Below are positions 1-9,566 of a DNA stretch of 64,000 nt, piece by piece. The notes below the pieces were generated by a model that worked only from the letters and a program-made list of their open reading frames with translations, did no database searches and was not told the origin of the DNA. Both the position numbers and the translations under genes were made by a program. Source of the DNA: Leptospira vanthielii serovar Holland str. Waz Holland = ATCC 700522. GTDB taxonomy: Bacteria; Spirochaetota; Leptospiria; Leptospirales; Leptospiraceae. Location of the stretch: assembly GCF_000332455.1 (NCBI RefSeq), contig NZ_AOGY02000014.1, positions 215,186 to 279,185 on the forward strand, given 5' to 3'. The stretch's first letter is position 1; the number at the start of each line of letters is the position of its first letter.

Positions 1-1
1 G

Positions 2-181
2 CACTGGTCTTATGCACCGATTTCGAACCAACTCACTAAAGAATGGGTCAAGGGATTTGGTTCAGGCGAGATTCAATTGGCTGGAAGTTTTTTAGGAGCT
101 GAAGTTCTCGGAGACCGGGCTTTGGATTTTGTTCGTTCCATAAACCCGGAATGTGAAAAGATTCAAAACCCTTCTTTATAG
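2..181 (+). CDS. C-terminal end of an unidentified protein (partial, cut by window start)
   Basis: An open frame enters from the window edge and stops with TAG at 179-181, giving 59 visible residues that begin HWSYAPISNQ and end KIQNPSL. No motif identifies the family. The stop overlaps the convergent galE stop by six bases, which supports a real gene end. The frame is uninterrupted and uses codons like its neighbours. I cannot assign a function. Confidence 0.55.
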   Translation, partial: HWSYAPISNQLTKEWVKGFGSGEIQLAGSFLGAEVLGDRALDFVRSINPECEKIQNPSL

Positions 182-1144
182 GGTTTTATACAAATTCCAC
201 ATACTAGACAGTAAGGTTTCTGCATCACTATAAATTGGTTTCCAATTTAAAAGTTCCCTTGCTTTTGCGGAAGAGGCAAGTAACTTCGCAGGATCTCCTG
301 CTCGTCTAGGGCCTGTTTTGTGAGCAATGGTTTTTCCTACCACCTTTTCAGCTAGGTCCGCCATTTCTTTAACAGAATATCCCGACTCAGACCCTAAATT
401 CACCGTCAAACTCTCGTTTTTCGACATAATGTAATTCAAAGCTAAGACATGAGCCTTTGCTAAATCCGAAACATGGATGTAGTCGCGGATACAAGTTCCA
501 TCTTCTGTTTCGTAATCGGTTCCAAAGATTTCGTATCCGTCGCGAATACCCGAGGCAACTTCCATGATGATCGGCAGTAAATTAGCTGGAGTTTTTTCAA
601 TTCCTTTGATTCTTCCTTTGGGATCATAACCTGCGGCATTGAAGTAACGTAATCTTGCTGATTTTAAACCTTTTAATTTATCAAACCATTCGAGGTTTTC
701 TTCAATACAAAGTTTTGTATATCCGTAATAGTTCTCTGGTTGTAAAGGATGGTTTTCATCGATTGGGAGATATTTGGGTGCTCCATAAACTGCTGCCGAG
801 GAAGAAAAAACAATGTAATTACAGCCATATTGAATGAGTGCATTTAATAAAGTAAAGGTTCCATTTAAGTTATTCATTGTATACTTAAGTGGATCTGTCA
901 TGGATTCCCCAGCGGCCTTCCAAGCAGCAAAATGGAAAACGGCATCTATTTTTTTAGCAAATGCCTTTTTTAATATCTCTGGGTTTTGGATTTCCCCTTT
1001 GATAAATTCATTTCCAGGAAACAAATTGGCTTCGTTTCCTTTTTCCATATCATCTACAATGAGAATCTCATGGCCAAGTTCCATAAGCTCTAATACAATA
1101 TGACTTCCAATATAACCGGCTCCCCCGGTAACGAGAATTCTCAT
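176..1144 (-). CDS. galE: UDP-glucose 4-epimerase
   Basis: Extended SDR enzyme interconverting UDP-glucose and UDP-galactose, supplying galactose units for cell-surface polysaccharide and LPS in the cytoplasm. The 322 residues begin with the NAD-binding glycine motif TGGAGYIGSH (residues 6-15), then FSSSAAVYG and the catalytic Tyr/Lys in NYYGYTK. The RDYIHVSDLAKAH block is typical of GalE. Length is slightly below the usual ~330-340 but the domain is complete. Its ATG overlaps the lpxA stop by four bases (ATGA), so the two are probably translationally coupled. Acceptor preference (UDP-Glc versus UDP-GlcNAc) cannot be read from the sequence. Confidence 0.93.
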   Translation of the reverse strand: MRILVTGGAGYIGSHIVLELMELGHEILIVDDMEKGNEANLFPGNEFIKGEIQNPEILKKAFAKKIDAVFHFAAWKAAGESMTDPLKYTMNNLNGTFTLLNALIQYGCNYIVFSSSAAVYGAPKYLPIDENHPLQPENYYGYTKLCIEENLEWFDKLKGLKSARLRYFNAAGYDPKGRIKGIEKTPANLLPIIMEVASGIRDGYEIFGTDYETEDGTCIRDYIHVSDLAKAHVLALNYIMSKNESLTVNLGSESGYSVKEMADLAEKVVGKTIAHKTGPRRAGDPAKLLASSAKARELLNWKPIYSDAETLLSSMWNLYKTL

Positions 1145-1947
1145 TCTGCGTCCGATCCACCTGAAACAAAACGATGATCCACTACACCACGTTTACTAGA
1201 TTCAAAGAATTCGATGATTTTTTGAACTTCGGGTGCAGGGTTTGTATCCTTTTTTAATTCAGTAAGCGCTTGTTTTGTATTGAGTCCACTGTGGTAGATG
1301 ATTTTATAAACCCGTTTGATTGCCAAACGAACATCCGCAGAAATTCCTGCACGTTTCATACCTACAACGTTCAAACTAACAACTGCACCGGGATGTCCAT
1401 CTACTGTAGCATACGGAGGGACATCTTTGACCACTTTGGTAAGACCAGCTAACATCGCATAATCAGAAACACGTACAAATTGGTGGACTCCAACGGAACC
1501 CGAAATAAAAACTTTGTCACCAATGACAACGTGACCCGCAAGCATTGTATTTTGAACCATAATGTTATGATCTCCAACAATCACATCGTGGGCAATATGA
1601 ACATTTCCCATCAGATAGTTATGGCTTCCGATCGTTGTAGCTTTTCCTTCTACGGTTGCTCGGTGGAAGATGACGTTTTCGCGCATATGATTGTGGTCAC
1701 CAATCTCTAAATAGGTCTTAGTTTCCGGTTTGAAGGCTAAATCTTGACCCAATCCGCCGTAACTTCCGCCCGAAGATAGTTTGTTGAACTTACCAATCCG
1801 AGTTCCTGAAAGGATCTTTACATGGGATTCAATGACGGTTCCTTCGCCGATTTTGACATCTTTCTCAATGATACAAAACGGTCCTACTTCTACGGACTCA
1901 TGGAGTTCCGCCTTCGGATCGATGATGGCAGTGGGGTGAATTTTCAT
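1141..1947 (-). CDS. lpxA: acyl-ACP:UDP-N-acetylglucosamine O-acyltransferase (lipid A biosynthesis)
   Basis: First enzyme of lipid A synthesis, transferring a hydroxyacyl chain from ACP to the UDP-sugar. The 268 residues show the hexapeptide-repeat left-handed beta-helix (repeats such as VEVGPFCIIEKDVKIGEG) and the LpxA active-site segment HIAHDVIVGD, with the second His (about residue 120) matching the catalytic His of E. coli LpxA. The C-terminal helical domain follows (ADVRLAIKRVYKIIYHSG). In L. interrogans, LpxA is known to prefer the 3-amino sugar UDP-GlcNAc3N; whether that holds here is inference. First gene of a two-gene unit with galE. Confidence 0.94.
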   Translation of the reverse strand: MKIHPTAIIDPKAELHESVEVGPFCIIEKDVKIGEGTVIESHVKILSGTRIGKFNKLSSGGSYGGLGQDLAFKPETKTYLEIGDHNHMRENVIFHRATVEGKATTIGSHNYLMGNVHIAHDVIVGDHNIMVQNTMLAGHVVIGDKVFISGSVGVHQFVRVSDYAMLAGLTKVVKDVPPYATVDGHPGAVVSLNVVGMKRAGISADVRLAIKRVYKIIYHSGLNTKQALTELKKDTNPAPEVQKIIEFFESSKRGVVDHRFVSGGSDAE

Positions 1948-2051
1948 AGTGTTTTACAAAAAAAACCGATTCCGAGGACCTGCAAATGATTTTTTAAAAT
2001 GTAATTTACACGCTTTCTCTAGGCTGTTTACTTTTGACTGGGTGGTGTAAC

Positions 2052-2399
2052 TTGCTTATAGATTGGTCTCGTATAGAATCTTTAGTGGATATGAACGATC
2101 CAGAGGACCAGGCCTGGTTAAAAGAGATGATCACCTCTCTTTTGGAAAATATGGCAACTCGGATCGAAAATTTAGGCCGTCTTTTGGTCTCCAAAGAGCC
2201 AAAGGACCTGCAGGCAGAATTACACCAAATCAAAGGTGTGGCTGCCAATTTTGGTCTGGCAGCGCTTTCGGAAGTGGTGATCAAAGCAGAAGGTTTTGCA
2301 AAAACTGGCGAAATTGAAGCCTCGGTGGAAGAGGGAAAAAAAATTCCCGCTATCTGGGAATCAACCAGACAAGAATTAGAAAAAAAGTTTTCTACTTAA
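2052..2399 (+). CDS. Hpt domain phosphotransfer protein
   Basis: Small helical protein carrying a histidine phosphotransfer motif HQIKGVAANFGLAALS, the HxxKG signature in which His accepts a phosphoryl group from a receiver domain. It should act in the cytoplasm as an intermediate in a multistep phosphorelay. The longest frame starts with TTG at 2034, but TTG 2052 is preceded by GGTGG at 2041-2045 and gives a usual Hpt start (MLIDWSRIESLVDM, about 115 aa). No kinase or regulator is adjacent, so its partner is unknown; the hybrid kinase at 54646-57384 has a receiver but no Hpt of its own and is one candidate. Confidence 0.85.
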   Translation: MLIDWSRIESLVDMNDPEDQAWLKEMITSLLENMATRIENLGRLLVSKEPKDLQAELHQIKGVAANFGLAALSEVVIKAEGFAKTGEIEASVEEGKKIPAIWESTRQELEKKFST

Positions 2400-2414
2400 A
2401 AATCCACCGCCTCG

Positions 2415-3812
2415 TTAGTTTGCGGTCGACATTTCCACGGCCGCCTTACTACCATTATAGATTCCTTCAATTGTATTTCTAATTACGGATTCATTCATAC
2501 GCAGTAACAAATCTTCTGATTCTGTGAATATATGAATGAGTTCTTTTGCGTGGATTACTTCTCTACATTCCACAGTTCCTTCTCCGAGTTCCAATGAACG
2601 AAGGACCGATGCGGCTTCATGATCTCCCACTCTACGAATAAAAAGTTTCGGAACAGGATAAAAAGCAAGTTCCGATGGTTTTGTGACTAGAACATCTGTA
2701 ATACGAATCAGTCTATCGGTTGCAGAAAATGCTTCCGTGTGCGATGGGAAATGAAACAAAACCACTGGTGGATTGTTTTCATTGTCTTCGGAACGTAAAG
2801 GGTGGCGTTCGATGAAATGAATTAAATCTTCCCAAGTGTTGATGGACAGATAGGGAATTTTTTTGACGATCAGAAACTCTTCAATGGATTTTAAAACTTT
2901 GGTATGGTCCCCTGTGTTGATCCAAAACACTGCTTTTTTATTTAGCAGATGGTGTTTACTCAATCGTATTAAATCAAGTACATAACCTTTTTGTGCACCG
3001 GCTCCTCCGATAGGGATAAGAAACCGTCTAGATTTTTTGGCGTCAATTCTACGAACCCGATTTTCACTATCAGTCACTGCATTGGAGACAACATCTTCGG
3101 AAACCCAATGGCCGGCGACAGCGAGGTTTTCTTTCGGAACACCCATCTGGATAAACTTTGTATAGGCGGAAGGAGTTTGGACTAAGTTTAAGGCACCTGG
3201 GACAAGTAAATAATACTGCGGATAGTTATCACAAATAAGATGGATTGTTTTTTGAAACCCCGATGCCACCGCAATTTGACCATTTAACGGATATGTGGTG
3301 ACGATGGGTGAATCGGTTGGAATTCCCTTCATCAGTCCCTTATAAAGTTCCGCCAATTGGCAAGAAAGTTCTAAAGAGGTCAGGTTTCCTTGTGACATAA
3401 GTTGTCCCCAGAGCCATTCTACTGGCCCACCAATCTCAGCGCTGAGTCTTGAAAAAAAACTATAACCAGAATCGATGTCAGAGATGGCGGTTGCCTCTGG
3501 AGACTGGATGGCGAGAAGGTCATGTAAATAAGTGGGGATTTGTTTTTTTAAGGAATGAGAATATACGGAGAGTGCCATACGGTGGTGGCCATACCCCATA
3601 CGAACGCTACCAACCACCAATCGTTTTTGGATGGGATTTGGCCCTTTGTCTGAGATGAGTTCCAAACCCGGATACAGATGTGATGGAGAGGAGTATAAAG
3701 GAACAGAGGAGTTACCGATAGAATACCGTTTTGCGAGAATCCCTCGAATGAGACCTGCAGTTTGTTTGGATAAAAAGCCGGTTTCCAGGCCGAACATGGG
3801 TTCTCGATTCAT
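2415..3812 (-). CDS. putative GT-B glycosyltransferase (MGDG synthase/MurG-like)
   Basis: Protein of 465 residues. Around residues 66-80 the segment VGSVRMGYGHHRMALSV resembles the glycine/histidine loop at the start of MGDG-synthase and MurG-type transferases (GxGHxxAA). A second glycine-rich loop IPIGGAGAQKGYVLDLI near residue 270 would begin the nucleotide-sugar domain, followed by LVTKPSELAFYPVPKLFIRR where these enzymes bind the donor. No signal peptide or membrane helix is obvious, so a cytoplasmic or membrane-associated glycolipid glycosyltransferase is plausible. Family placement is by motif resemblance only; donor and acceptor are unknown. Transcribed divergently from the thiolase gene. 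Confidence 0.55.
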   Translation of the reverse strand: MNREPMFGLETGFLSKQTAGLIRGILAKRYSIGNSSVPLYSSPSHLYPGLELISDKGPNPIQKRLVVGSVRMGYGHHRMALSVYSHSLKKQIPTYLHDLLAIQSPEATAISDIDSGYSFFSRLSAEIGGPVEWLWGQLMSQGNLTSLELSCQLAELYKGLMKGIPTDSPIVTTYPLNGQIAVASGFQKTIHLICDNYPQYYLLVPGALNLVQTPSAYTKFIQMGVPKENLAVAGHWVSEDVVSNAVTDSENRVRRIDAKKSRRFLIPIGGAGAQKGYVLDLIRLSKHHLLNKKAVFWINTGDHTKVLKSIEEFLIVKKIPYLSINTWEDLIHFIERHPLRSEDNENNPPVVLFHFPSHTEAFSATDRLIRITDVLVTKPSELAFYPVPKLFIRRVGDHEAASVLRSLELGEGTVECREVIHAKELIHIFTESEDLLLRMNESVIRNTIEGIYNGSKAAVEMSTAN

Positions 3813-3902
3813 TCAAGGAAGTCTATCCATCTTCGATTCCCTTTCAAGTGAAATTTCAATTCTTAGCTGACAGGTGACTAAATTTGCCTATTTCTGGTAT
3901 CT

Positions 3903-5084
3903 ATGGAACAAGTTTATATATTGGGCGGACTTAGATCTGCATTCGGTAGTTTTGGCGGAACTCTCAAAGATATGAGTGCCGTAGATCTTGGAGTAGAAGT
4001 CTCCAAAGCAGCACTTCAGAAAACCGGTGTGGATCCATCTCTCATTGAAGAAAGTATTTTTGGGAATGTAATCCCAACGGGTAAAGACGGAATCTATTTA
4101 GCACGACATATTGGTTTAAAATCGGGGGTCCCGGTTGCGAGCCCTGCACTCACACTCAACAGACTTTGTGGTTCTGGAATGGAAGCTGTCATCCAAGCGG
4201 CAAAAAAAATTATGTTGGGTGAAGCACATACAGTTCTTGCTGGTGGTGTAGAATCGATGAGTAACGCGCCTTATGTGGTAAGAAACGCAAGATTTGGTGT
4301 TCGTTACGGAAATTCTGAATTTGAAGATTCTTTGGCAACAGGTTTAACTGACATTTATGTAGAACTTCCCATGGGAATGACTGCTGAAAACTTAAGTGAC
4401 CAATACAAAATCTCAAGAGAAGAACAAGACCTTTGGGCAGCTACTTCACAAGAAAGAGCCGAAGATGCAACGAACAAAGGAATCTTAAAAGATGAAATTC
4501 ATGCCATTACGATCAGTGGAAAAAATCCTATCGTATTTGATAAAGATGAATTCATCAAAGGAAAAGCTGGTGCGACAAAACTAGCTAACTTAAAACCTGC
4601 ATTCAAAAAAGACGGAACTGTCACTGCGGGAAATGCATCTGGAATTAATGATGGTGCTTCTGCATTGATTGTGGCTTCTGCATCCCAAGCAAAAAAGTTA
4701 GGAAAGGAACCTTTGGCCATTGTGAAATCATGGGGACATGCTGGTTGTGATCCTGCGAAGATGGGAATCGGTCCAGCTGTTGCTATCCCGGCTGCCTTAC
4801 AAAAAGCAGGACTAAGTTTGAAGGACATCGGTCTTTTTGAAATCAACGAGGCGTTTGCTGCACAGTATTTAGCTGTTCAAAAAGAATTGGGACTCGATCC
4901 TAAAATTACCAACGTAAATGGTGGTGCTGTTGCGATTGGACACCCACTCGGAGCTTCTGGTAACCGGGTGACTTTAACTCTTGCGTTAGAAATGCAAAGA
5001 CGAGGAGTTAAATATGGAGTCGCCTCACTTTGTATAGGTGGTGGACAAGGGATTGCAATCGTTTTAGAAAATCCGAAAGCCTAA
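3903..5084 (+). CDS. acetyl-CoA C-acetyltransferase (thiolase)
   Basis: Type II thiolase condensing or cleaving acetyl-CoA/acetoacetyl-CoA. The 393-residue protein has all three catalytic elements: Cys89 in [10 protein letters not shown], His347 in [14 protein letters not shown] and Cys377 in SLCIGGGQG, at nearly the same positions as in the Zoogloea biosynthetic thiolase. Length is typical. It stands alone, with a divergent glycosyltransferase upstream and the export operon downstream, so pathway (beta-oxidation, isoprenoid entry or ketone metabolism) is not shown by context. Leptospira live on fatty acids, which makes a beta-oxidation role plausible but inferred. Confidence 0.93.
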   Translation: MEQVYILGGLRSAFGSFGGTLKDMSAVDLGVEVSKAALQKTGVDPSLIEESIFGNVIPTGKDGIYLARHIGLKSGVPVASPALTLNRLCGSGMEAVIQAAKKIMLGEAHTVLAGGVESMSNAPYVVRNARFGVRYGNSEFEDSLATGLTDIYVELPMGMTAENLSDQYKISREEQDLWAATSQERAEDATNKGILKDEIHAITISGKNPIVFDKDEFIKGKAGATKLANLKPAFKKDGTVTAGNASGINDGASALIVASASQAKKLGKEPLAIVKSWGHAGCDPAKMGIGPAVAIPAALQKAGLSLKDIGLFEINEAFAAQYLAVQKELGLDPKITNVNGGAVAIGHPLGASGNRVTLTLALEMQRRGVKYGVASLCIGGGQGIAIVLENPKA

Positions 5085-5402
5085 CAGTCTACTTTAAAAA
5101 ACTTCCGGGTTGTCAATTTCCGCACTCTGCCAAAAGGTCTTTTCCTTTTTGGTGGATGGATGACTTCTCGGAAGCTAAAAAACTCTGGGGAAACCTACGC
5201 AGAATTCCCTCTCTTTCTAGATCCCGAAACAAACTCTTAATCACCAAGTTTTTTCCAATTTAAAACCCAGTTTTGGGCAGAGGGCCTTTATCTGCTTAGG
5301 GCTGAGTCGATTTTCGTCGATGGTAAGAGTATATATGGATTCGAATTTCTTTCGCAAATGGCCTTTTTAGTGCGTCGAATCCAGATATTACCGGAAAAAT
5401 AA
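5085..5402 (+). promoter_or_regulatory. leader region of the export operon with a long-arm stem-loop
   Basis: This 318-base gap has no convincing gene. Close to the next start codon the 8-base arms GGATTCGA (5337-5344) and TCGAATCC (5375-5382) are perfect inverted repeats, and CGCA/TGCG inside them can extend the stem. The structure ends 20 bases before ATG 5403, next to a GGAA ribosome-binding element. It could act as an mRNA leader or an operator. A weaker hairpin, CCAAAAGG with CCTTTTTGG near 5128-5152, follows the thiolase stop and could be its terminator. No clear promoter was recognised. Confidence 0.45.
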
Positions 5403-8400
5403 ATGCAATCTGAAGTTAGGCGAAATCTTGAAAAAATCCGCACTGTGTTTCGAAGTAATTATTTACTTGCGGAATTGGAAGAATCGGAAAGGGAAAGCCT
5501 ACTACCATTTATTGAAGTACGTTTTGTTCGGTTAGGACAAAATTTAATCAAAGCCAATCAAATGCCGGAATATGTTCATTTTGTATTAACTGGCCGATTT
5601 GGAATGAAACAAAATAAACAAGACTTGAGTTTGGGTAGGTATGCCTTCGTTGAGGTTGGTGAATCCATCGGGGAAAGAATCACTCTCACAAAAACTCCAT
5701 CTAAACATGATTATTATGCACTTGAGCCTTCTATTGTAATTTTACTTCCCACCTCTCGTTTTTTAAAGTTAGTTGAGTCGCATCCAGAAATTGCAGAAAA
5801 AGCAAAACATAGAGAAGAAGAACAGGAAAAGTTTCATTATGTACGTAAACTTAGTTTCTTTGATGAATTATCACCAGAAGAGATCAAACTCATTCTCAAA
5901 TCCATACAGTTGCTAAAAATCCCACAAGGAGATTTTATATTTGCCGAAGGAGAAGAAGGAGATGCTGCTTATATTGTTCGATCGGGGAAAATCCAAATTC
6001 GAACAGAAAATCCTAGAAAGATTATCTCCATTATGCGGTCGGGAGATATCCTGGGTGAAATTGCTATATTCAAACAACAAAAACGATTAGCGAGTGCAAT
6101 AACCTCAGAAGATTCCGATTTATATAAAATACCTGGTGCTGTCTTTCGTAAGGTCATCGGTGTAGAAAAAGGAAACAAACTAGAAGAAATTGTCCAGTCG
6201 CGTTTACTTCGTTATTCGACTTACAAAGCAAAAGAAAAAGAAGAAAATATAATACGACCCTTTGTTTCTAAACGTTTCGAATTTAGAAAGACAACTAAGA
6301 AAGTTTACATAGAACAAGTAACTACTGATGAACATACCTTAGTCGGTTTGATTTGTTCCGAATTAGCTTTAAGAGTATTTGATAAACCTCTCCCTGCAAA
6401 TTGGAAGATTAGAATTAAAAATGAGTTAAGTAGAAATATTGTACCTGGTATTTTCGAATTAGCCATTGAACTCGAGAAATTAGGTTTTTTGACCAAACAA
6501 CAACACCTTTCGCCAGACCAACTCATTGAATTGGAAAACCCTGTTTTTATTACTGATGATGAAAGTGTTCCTTGTTTATTGTATCTATATGATTCGGAGT
6601 TAGATGCCGTCCTTATCTCACATCCAATCAAAGGTGTTTATGAACTTTCTATTTCTCAATTTTTACACATTTGGGATGGAGTGATATTACAGTTTTCACC
6701 AGCGCCGGCCACAATGTCTGCCGATGTTAGTTTGATTAGTTTTTTTAAAGAACTTCGAACTTTGTTTAGTCCAAAACGAAGTGAAATTCGTTGGATCTTG
6801 GTTGCCACAATATTTTCTGCCCTTTTAACATTGTCTTTACCTTATTTAATACGCCAAGTAGTGGATCAGGTATTAGTTTTTTCAGATAGAAATTTTCTAT
6901 TCACTTTGGTGATTGGAGTGGCTCTTGCAGTCTTTTTCCAAACGTTATTTTCTTTATTTCGAAATCTAATTTCCATTGGGCTTATGCAAAGTCTGGAATA
7001 TAATTATTTTGTAAGATTTTTCCAACATATACTCAACTTAACTTTGCCGGAATTCCGTAAATTTGAAACGGGTGACTTTACCCAAAGGTTAAAAGAAAAC
7101 CAAAGGATATTGGAAATCACACAAAGATCTGGTTTATTTTTGATTTTAGATTTAGTGACTCTGCCGATTTATCTTTTTATCTTATTTCGTTTGGATAGTA
7201 GCCTATCCTTTGTTGGTCTTTTCTTTTTAGTCGTTTATTCTTTGTTTGTTGTTCGTTCTAGTTCCAAAATCAAAAAATTACAAAAACATAGCTTTGAATC
7301 GAAGAAGAAAACTACTTCCTTTTTTTTGTCATTATTTGCAGGTATGCCACTCATCAAATCATCAGCGATGGAAAGTCGTTACCTTTCTAAAGGTTTGAAT
7401 GAAATAGCAAGAACCATCCTCACCAACTTAAGAGTCGGGAAACGAGTCCATGTTTTACAACTGGTAAGTAAGTTCTTTGAACAAATTGGTCTCATCGCAG
7501 TGATTACATTCGGTGTAAGTGATGTTTTAAACGAAACATTGACATTGGGAAGTTTTTTGGCTTTTTTGGTGCTCTATTCGCTTTTAATGGAACCGATTGT
7601 CAGGCTTTGTCACGTATATGAAGATTTAAGTGAACTACGAGAGTCTCGAGCACGATTGACAGAAATTTATTCACTTCCTGGAGAGATTGTCAGCCAACGA
7701 CCGTTTGGTGAATTGCCAAAACTTTCAGGAAAAATTACCTTGGACCATATTAGTTTTCGTTATTCAGAAACAAGTCCCGATATACTTTCCGATATCAATT
7801 TGGAAATAGAAGCAGGCCAAAAGATTGCTATAGTAGGAAGGAGTGGATGTGGAAAGTCGACTTTAATGAGGGTTATGATGGGAACACTTACACCGAGCAA
7901 AGGGAAAGTATTTGTGGACTCATTTGATCTTTCTACATTAGATCCTGAAGAAGTAAGAATTCAGTTTGGAGCTGTTGAGCAACATCCAATCTTATTTTCT
8001 GGAACCATTGCCGAAAATTTATCTAAAAAAAATCCATCCCTAAACAAAGAATCTTTGTTAGCTGGCGCAAAGTTAGCTTCTGTTGATCATTTTGTAGAAA
8101 GATTTCCAATGAAATACGAAACAAAAATTGGGGAATCGGGAATTGGACTTTCCGGCGGACAAAGACAAAGGTTAGCAATCGCAAGAGCTTTAGTTACTAA
8201 TCCAAGTATATTGTTTTTAGATGAACCAACATCTGCTTTAGATTCTGAAACAGAATCACATATCCAATCTCAGTGGGAAACGGTATTTCAGGATAGAACT
8301 GTCATTCAAATCTCTCACAGACTTCACAGTACAGTCAGTGCTGATAAAATCATAGTATTAGATGAAGGTCGGATTGTGGAGATGGGAACTCATGCTGAGT

Positions 8401-8468
8401 TGATTACGACAAAAGGTTTCTATTATCATTTGTTCCCAACATTAAGCGAAGGGGATAAAGATGTTTAA
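5403..8468 (+). CDS. cyclic-nucleotide-binding ABC exporter, first subunit (CNB-CNB-C39-like-TMD-NBD)
   Basis: Type I secretion-like exporter of 1021 residues. Two cyclic-nucleotide-binding folds occupy about 20-135 and 145-265; the second has a full phosphate-binding cassette from G218-E219 to Arg228, while the first has Ser where Arg is expected. Residues about 310-432 resemble the C-terminal half of a C39-like domain (LSISQFLHIWDG) but lack a catalytic Cys-His pair. Six membrane helices follow (about 463-760), then a complete ATPase: GRSGCGKST near 810, LSGGQRQR near 915, LFLDEPTSALD and SHRLHS. The stop overlaps the adaptor gene by eight bases. Substrate unknown. Confidence 0.88.
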   Translation: MQSEVRRNLEKIRTVFRSNYLLAELEESERESLLPFIEVRFVRLGQNLIKANQMPEYVHFVLTGRFGMKQNKQDLSLGRYAFVEVGESIGERITLTKTPSKHDYYALEPSIVILLPTSRFLKLVESHPEIAEKAKHREEEQEKFHYVRKLSFFDELSPEEIKLILKSIQLLKIPQGDFIFAEGEEGDAAYIVRSGKIQIRTENPRKIISIMRSGDILGEIAIFKQQKRLASAITSEDSDLYKIPGAVFRKVIGVEKGNKLEEIVQSRLLRYSTYKAKEKEENIIRPFVSKRFEFRKTTKKVYIEQVTTDEHTLVGLICSELALRVFDKPLPANWKIRIKNELSRNIVPGIFELAIELEKLGFLTKQQHLSPDQLIELENPVFITDDESVPCLLYLYDSELDAVLISHPIKGVYELSISQFLHIWDGVILQFSPAPATMSADVSLISFFKELRTLFSPKRSEIRWILVATIFSALLTLSLPYLIRQVVDQVLVFSDRNFLFTLVIGVALAVFFQTLFSLFRNLISIGLMQSLEYNYFVRFFQHILNLTLPEFRKFETGDFTQRLKENQRILEITQRSGLFLILDLVTLPIYLFILFRLDSSLSFVGLFFLVVYSLFVVRSSSKIKKLQKHSFESKKKTTSFFLSLFAGMPLIKSSAMESRYLSKGLNEIARTILTNLRVGKRVHVLQLVSKFFEQIGLIAVITFGVSDVLNETLTLGSFLAFLVLYSLLMEPIVRLCHVYEDLSELRESRARLTEIYSLPGEIVSQRPFGELPKLSGKITLDHISFRYSETSPDILSDINLEIEAGQKIAIVGRSGCGKSTLMRVMMGTLTPSKGKVFVDSFDLSTLDPEEVRIQFGAVEQHPILFSGTIAENLSKKNPSLNKESLLAGAKLASVDHFVERFPMKYETKIGESGIGLSGGQRQRLAIARALVTNPSILFLDEPTSALDSETESHIQSQWETVFQDRTVIQISHRLHSTVSADKIIVLDEGRIVEMGTHAELITTKGFYYHLFPTLSEGDKDV

Positions 8469-9564
8469 AAAATTCAAAAACATAAAAGAAACTGATTCTA
8501 ACTGGGAATCAAGACATTCGGCATCCTATTACGATGAGTTATTAAAACATCCTGCACCCAATTGGGAGAGAAAAGGAATTTATCTCATCACTGCATTTTT
8601 TGTCTGTTTTATTTTGTTCTTAGTTTTCGGACGAGTGGATGTTGTTGTACAAGCATCAGGTTCCATTCGACCTAAAGGAAATTACCACATGGTGGAAGCT
8701 TTGGAAACAGGAACATTAACAAATTTATATGTAAAATCTGGGGACTTTCTTAAAAAAGGAGAGCCCATTATGGAATTAGAATTCTCAGAGCAACAAATTG
8801 AATTATCAAAAGATACAAATAATTTAGATTATGAAGAGAAAAAATTACAACGTTTGATTCGAAATAAAAGAGAAGCGGAGAAGATTCTAAAAAACTTAGC
8901 TTACAATTTAGAGAACAATTCTGGATCCTCTTTGTCGGGGGGAGTATTAAATAAATTCGTAAGTTTAAAAAAAGCATTTATGGATTATCAAAATGGTGTT
9001 GGTGCAAAATTCATTTATGATCAAAGTTTATTGGAGTTTAACGAAGAATTCGGGAACTTAAAGGACGAAATCCAAAGAGAAGAAAATGTGATTTCGAGTC
9101 TTAGAGGTGATACGAAGTTAAAACGAGAAAGAGTTGCTAATGCAGTCATACGAATGCCTTTTTCCGGTATCATTGGAGAACTTTCGGTCAATAACGTGGG
9201 ACAAAATATCATTCGAGGCCAGACAGTTGCATCCTTAATGGAAGAAGGTCAACCATTAGAAGCAATAGTGGAGGTTAGTAGTAAAGATATCGGTGCCGTT
9301 CGCATTGGTTTATCATCAGTGATCAAAGTAAAAGCATTCCACCAAAATGATTTTGGTGTAGTGGAGGGAACCGTTTCACAAATCATCCCCAATACAAAAG
9401 AAAAAGATTCTTTTTCCGTGATTCTTATTTTAGGTACACAAGATTTAAATCAAGATGGAAAAGAATTTCGATTGTTTCCAGGTTTGAAGGTACTTGCTGA
9501 TATCGTCATCGATAGAAAGAGTATTTATCAAATTTTATTTCGTTCTGCGGATCCTAGGAATTAA
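8461..9564 (+). CDS. HlyD-family periplasmic adaptor (membrane fusion protein)
   Basis: Adaptor of 367 residues linking an inner-membrane ABC exporter to an outer-membrane channel. A short cytoplasmic N-terminus leads to one membrane helix (about 39-57), a half-lipoyl segment (ASGSIRPKG to VKSGDFLKKGEPI), a charged coiled-coil hairpin (about 110-220) and the second half-lipoyl segment (PFSGIIGELSVNNVGQ), then a beta-barrel region. This is the HlyD arrangement, with a rather short hairpin. It overlaps the upstream ABC gene by eight bases and is two bases from the next, so all are probably one transcript. It may pair with either or both ABC proteins. Confidence 0.9.
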   Translation: MFKKFKNIKETDSNWESRHSASYYDELLKHPAPNWERKGIYLITAFFVCFILFLVFGRVDVVVQASGSIRPKGNYHMVEALETGTLTNLYVKSGDFLKKGEPIMELEFSEQQIELSKDTNNLDYEEKKLQRLIRNKREAEKILKNLAYNLENNSGSSLSGGVLNKFVSLKKAFMDYQNGVGAKFIYDQSLLEFNEEFGNLKDEIQREENVISSLRGDTKLKRERVANAVIRMPFSGIIGELSVNNVGQNIIRGQTVASLMEEGQPLEAIVEVSSKDIGAVRIGLSSVIKVKAFHQNDFGVVEGTVSQIIPNTKEKDSFSVILILGTQDLNQDGKEFRLFPGLKVLADIVIDRKSIYQILFRSADPRN

Positions 9565-9566
9565 CT

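Noticed and set aside
4499..4846. 115-codon antisense open frame in the thiolase
   Set aside because: Shadow of a well-supported thiolase; no start context or family.
5030..5263. 77-codon open frame running from the thiolase end into the gap
   Set aside because: It begins inside the thiolase in another frame, contains no motif and has no ribosome-binding site; it cannot be supported as a substrate peptide for the export system.
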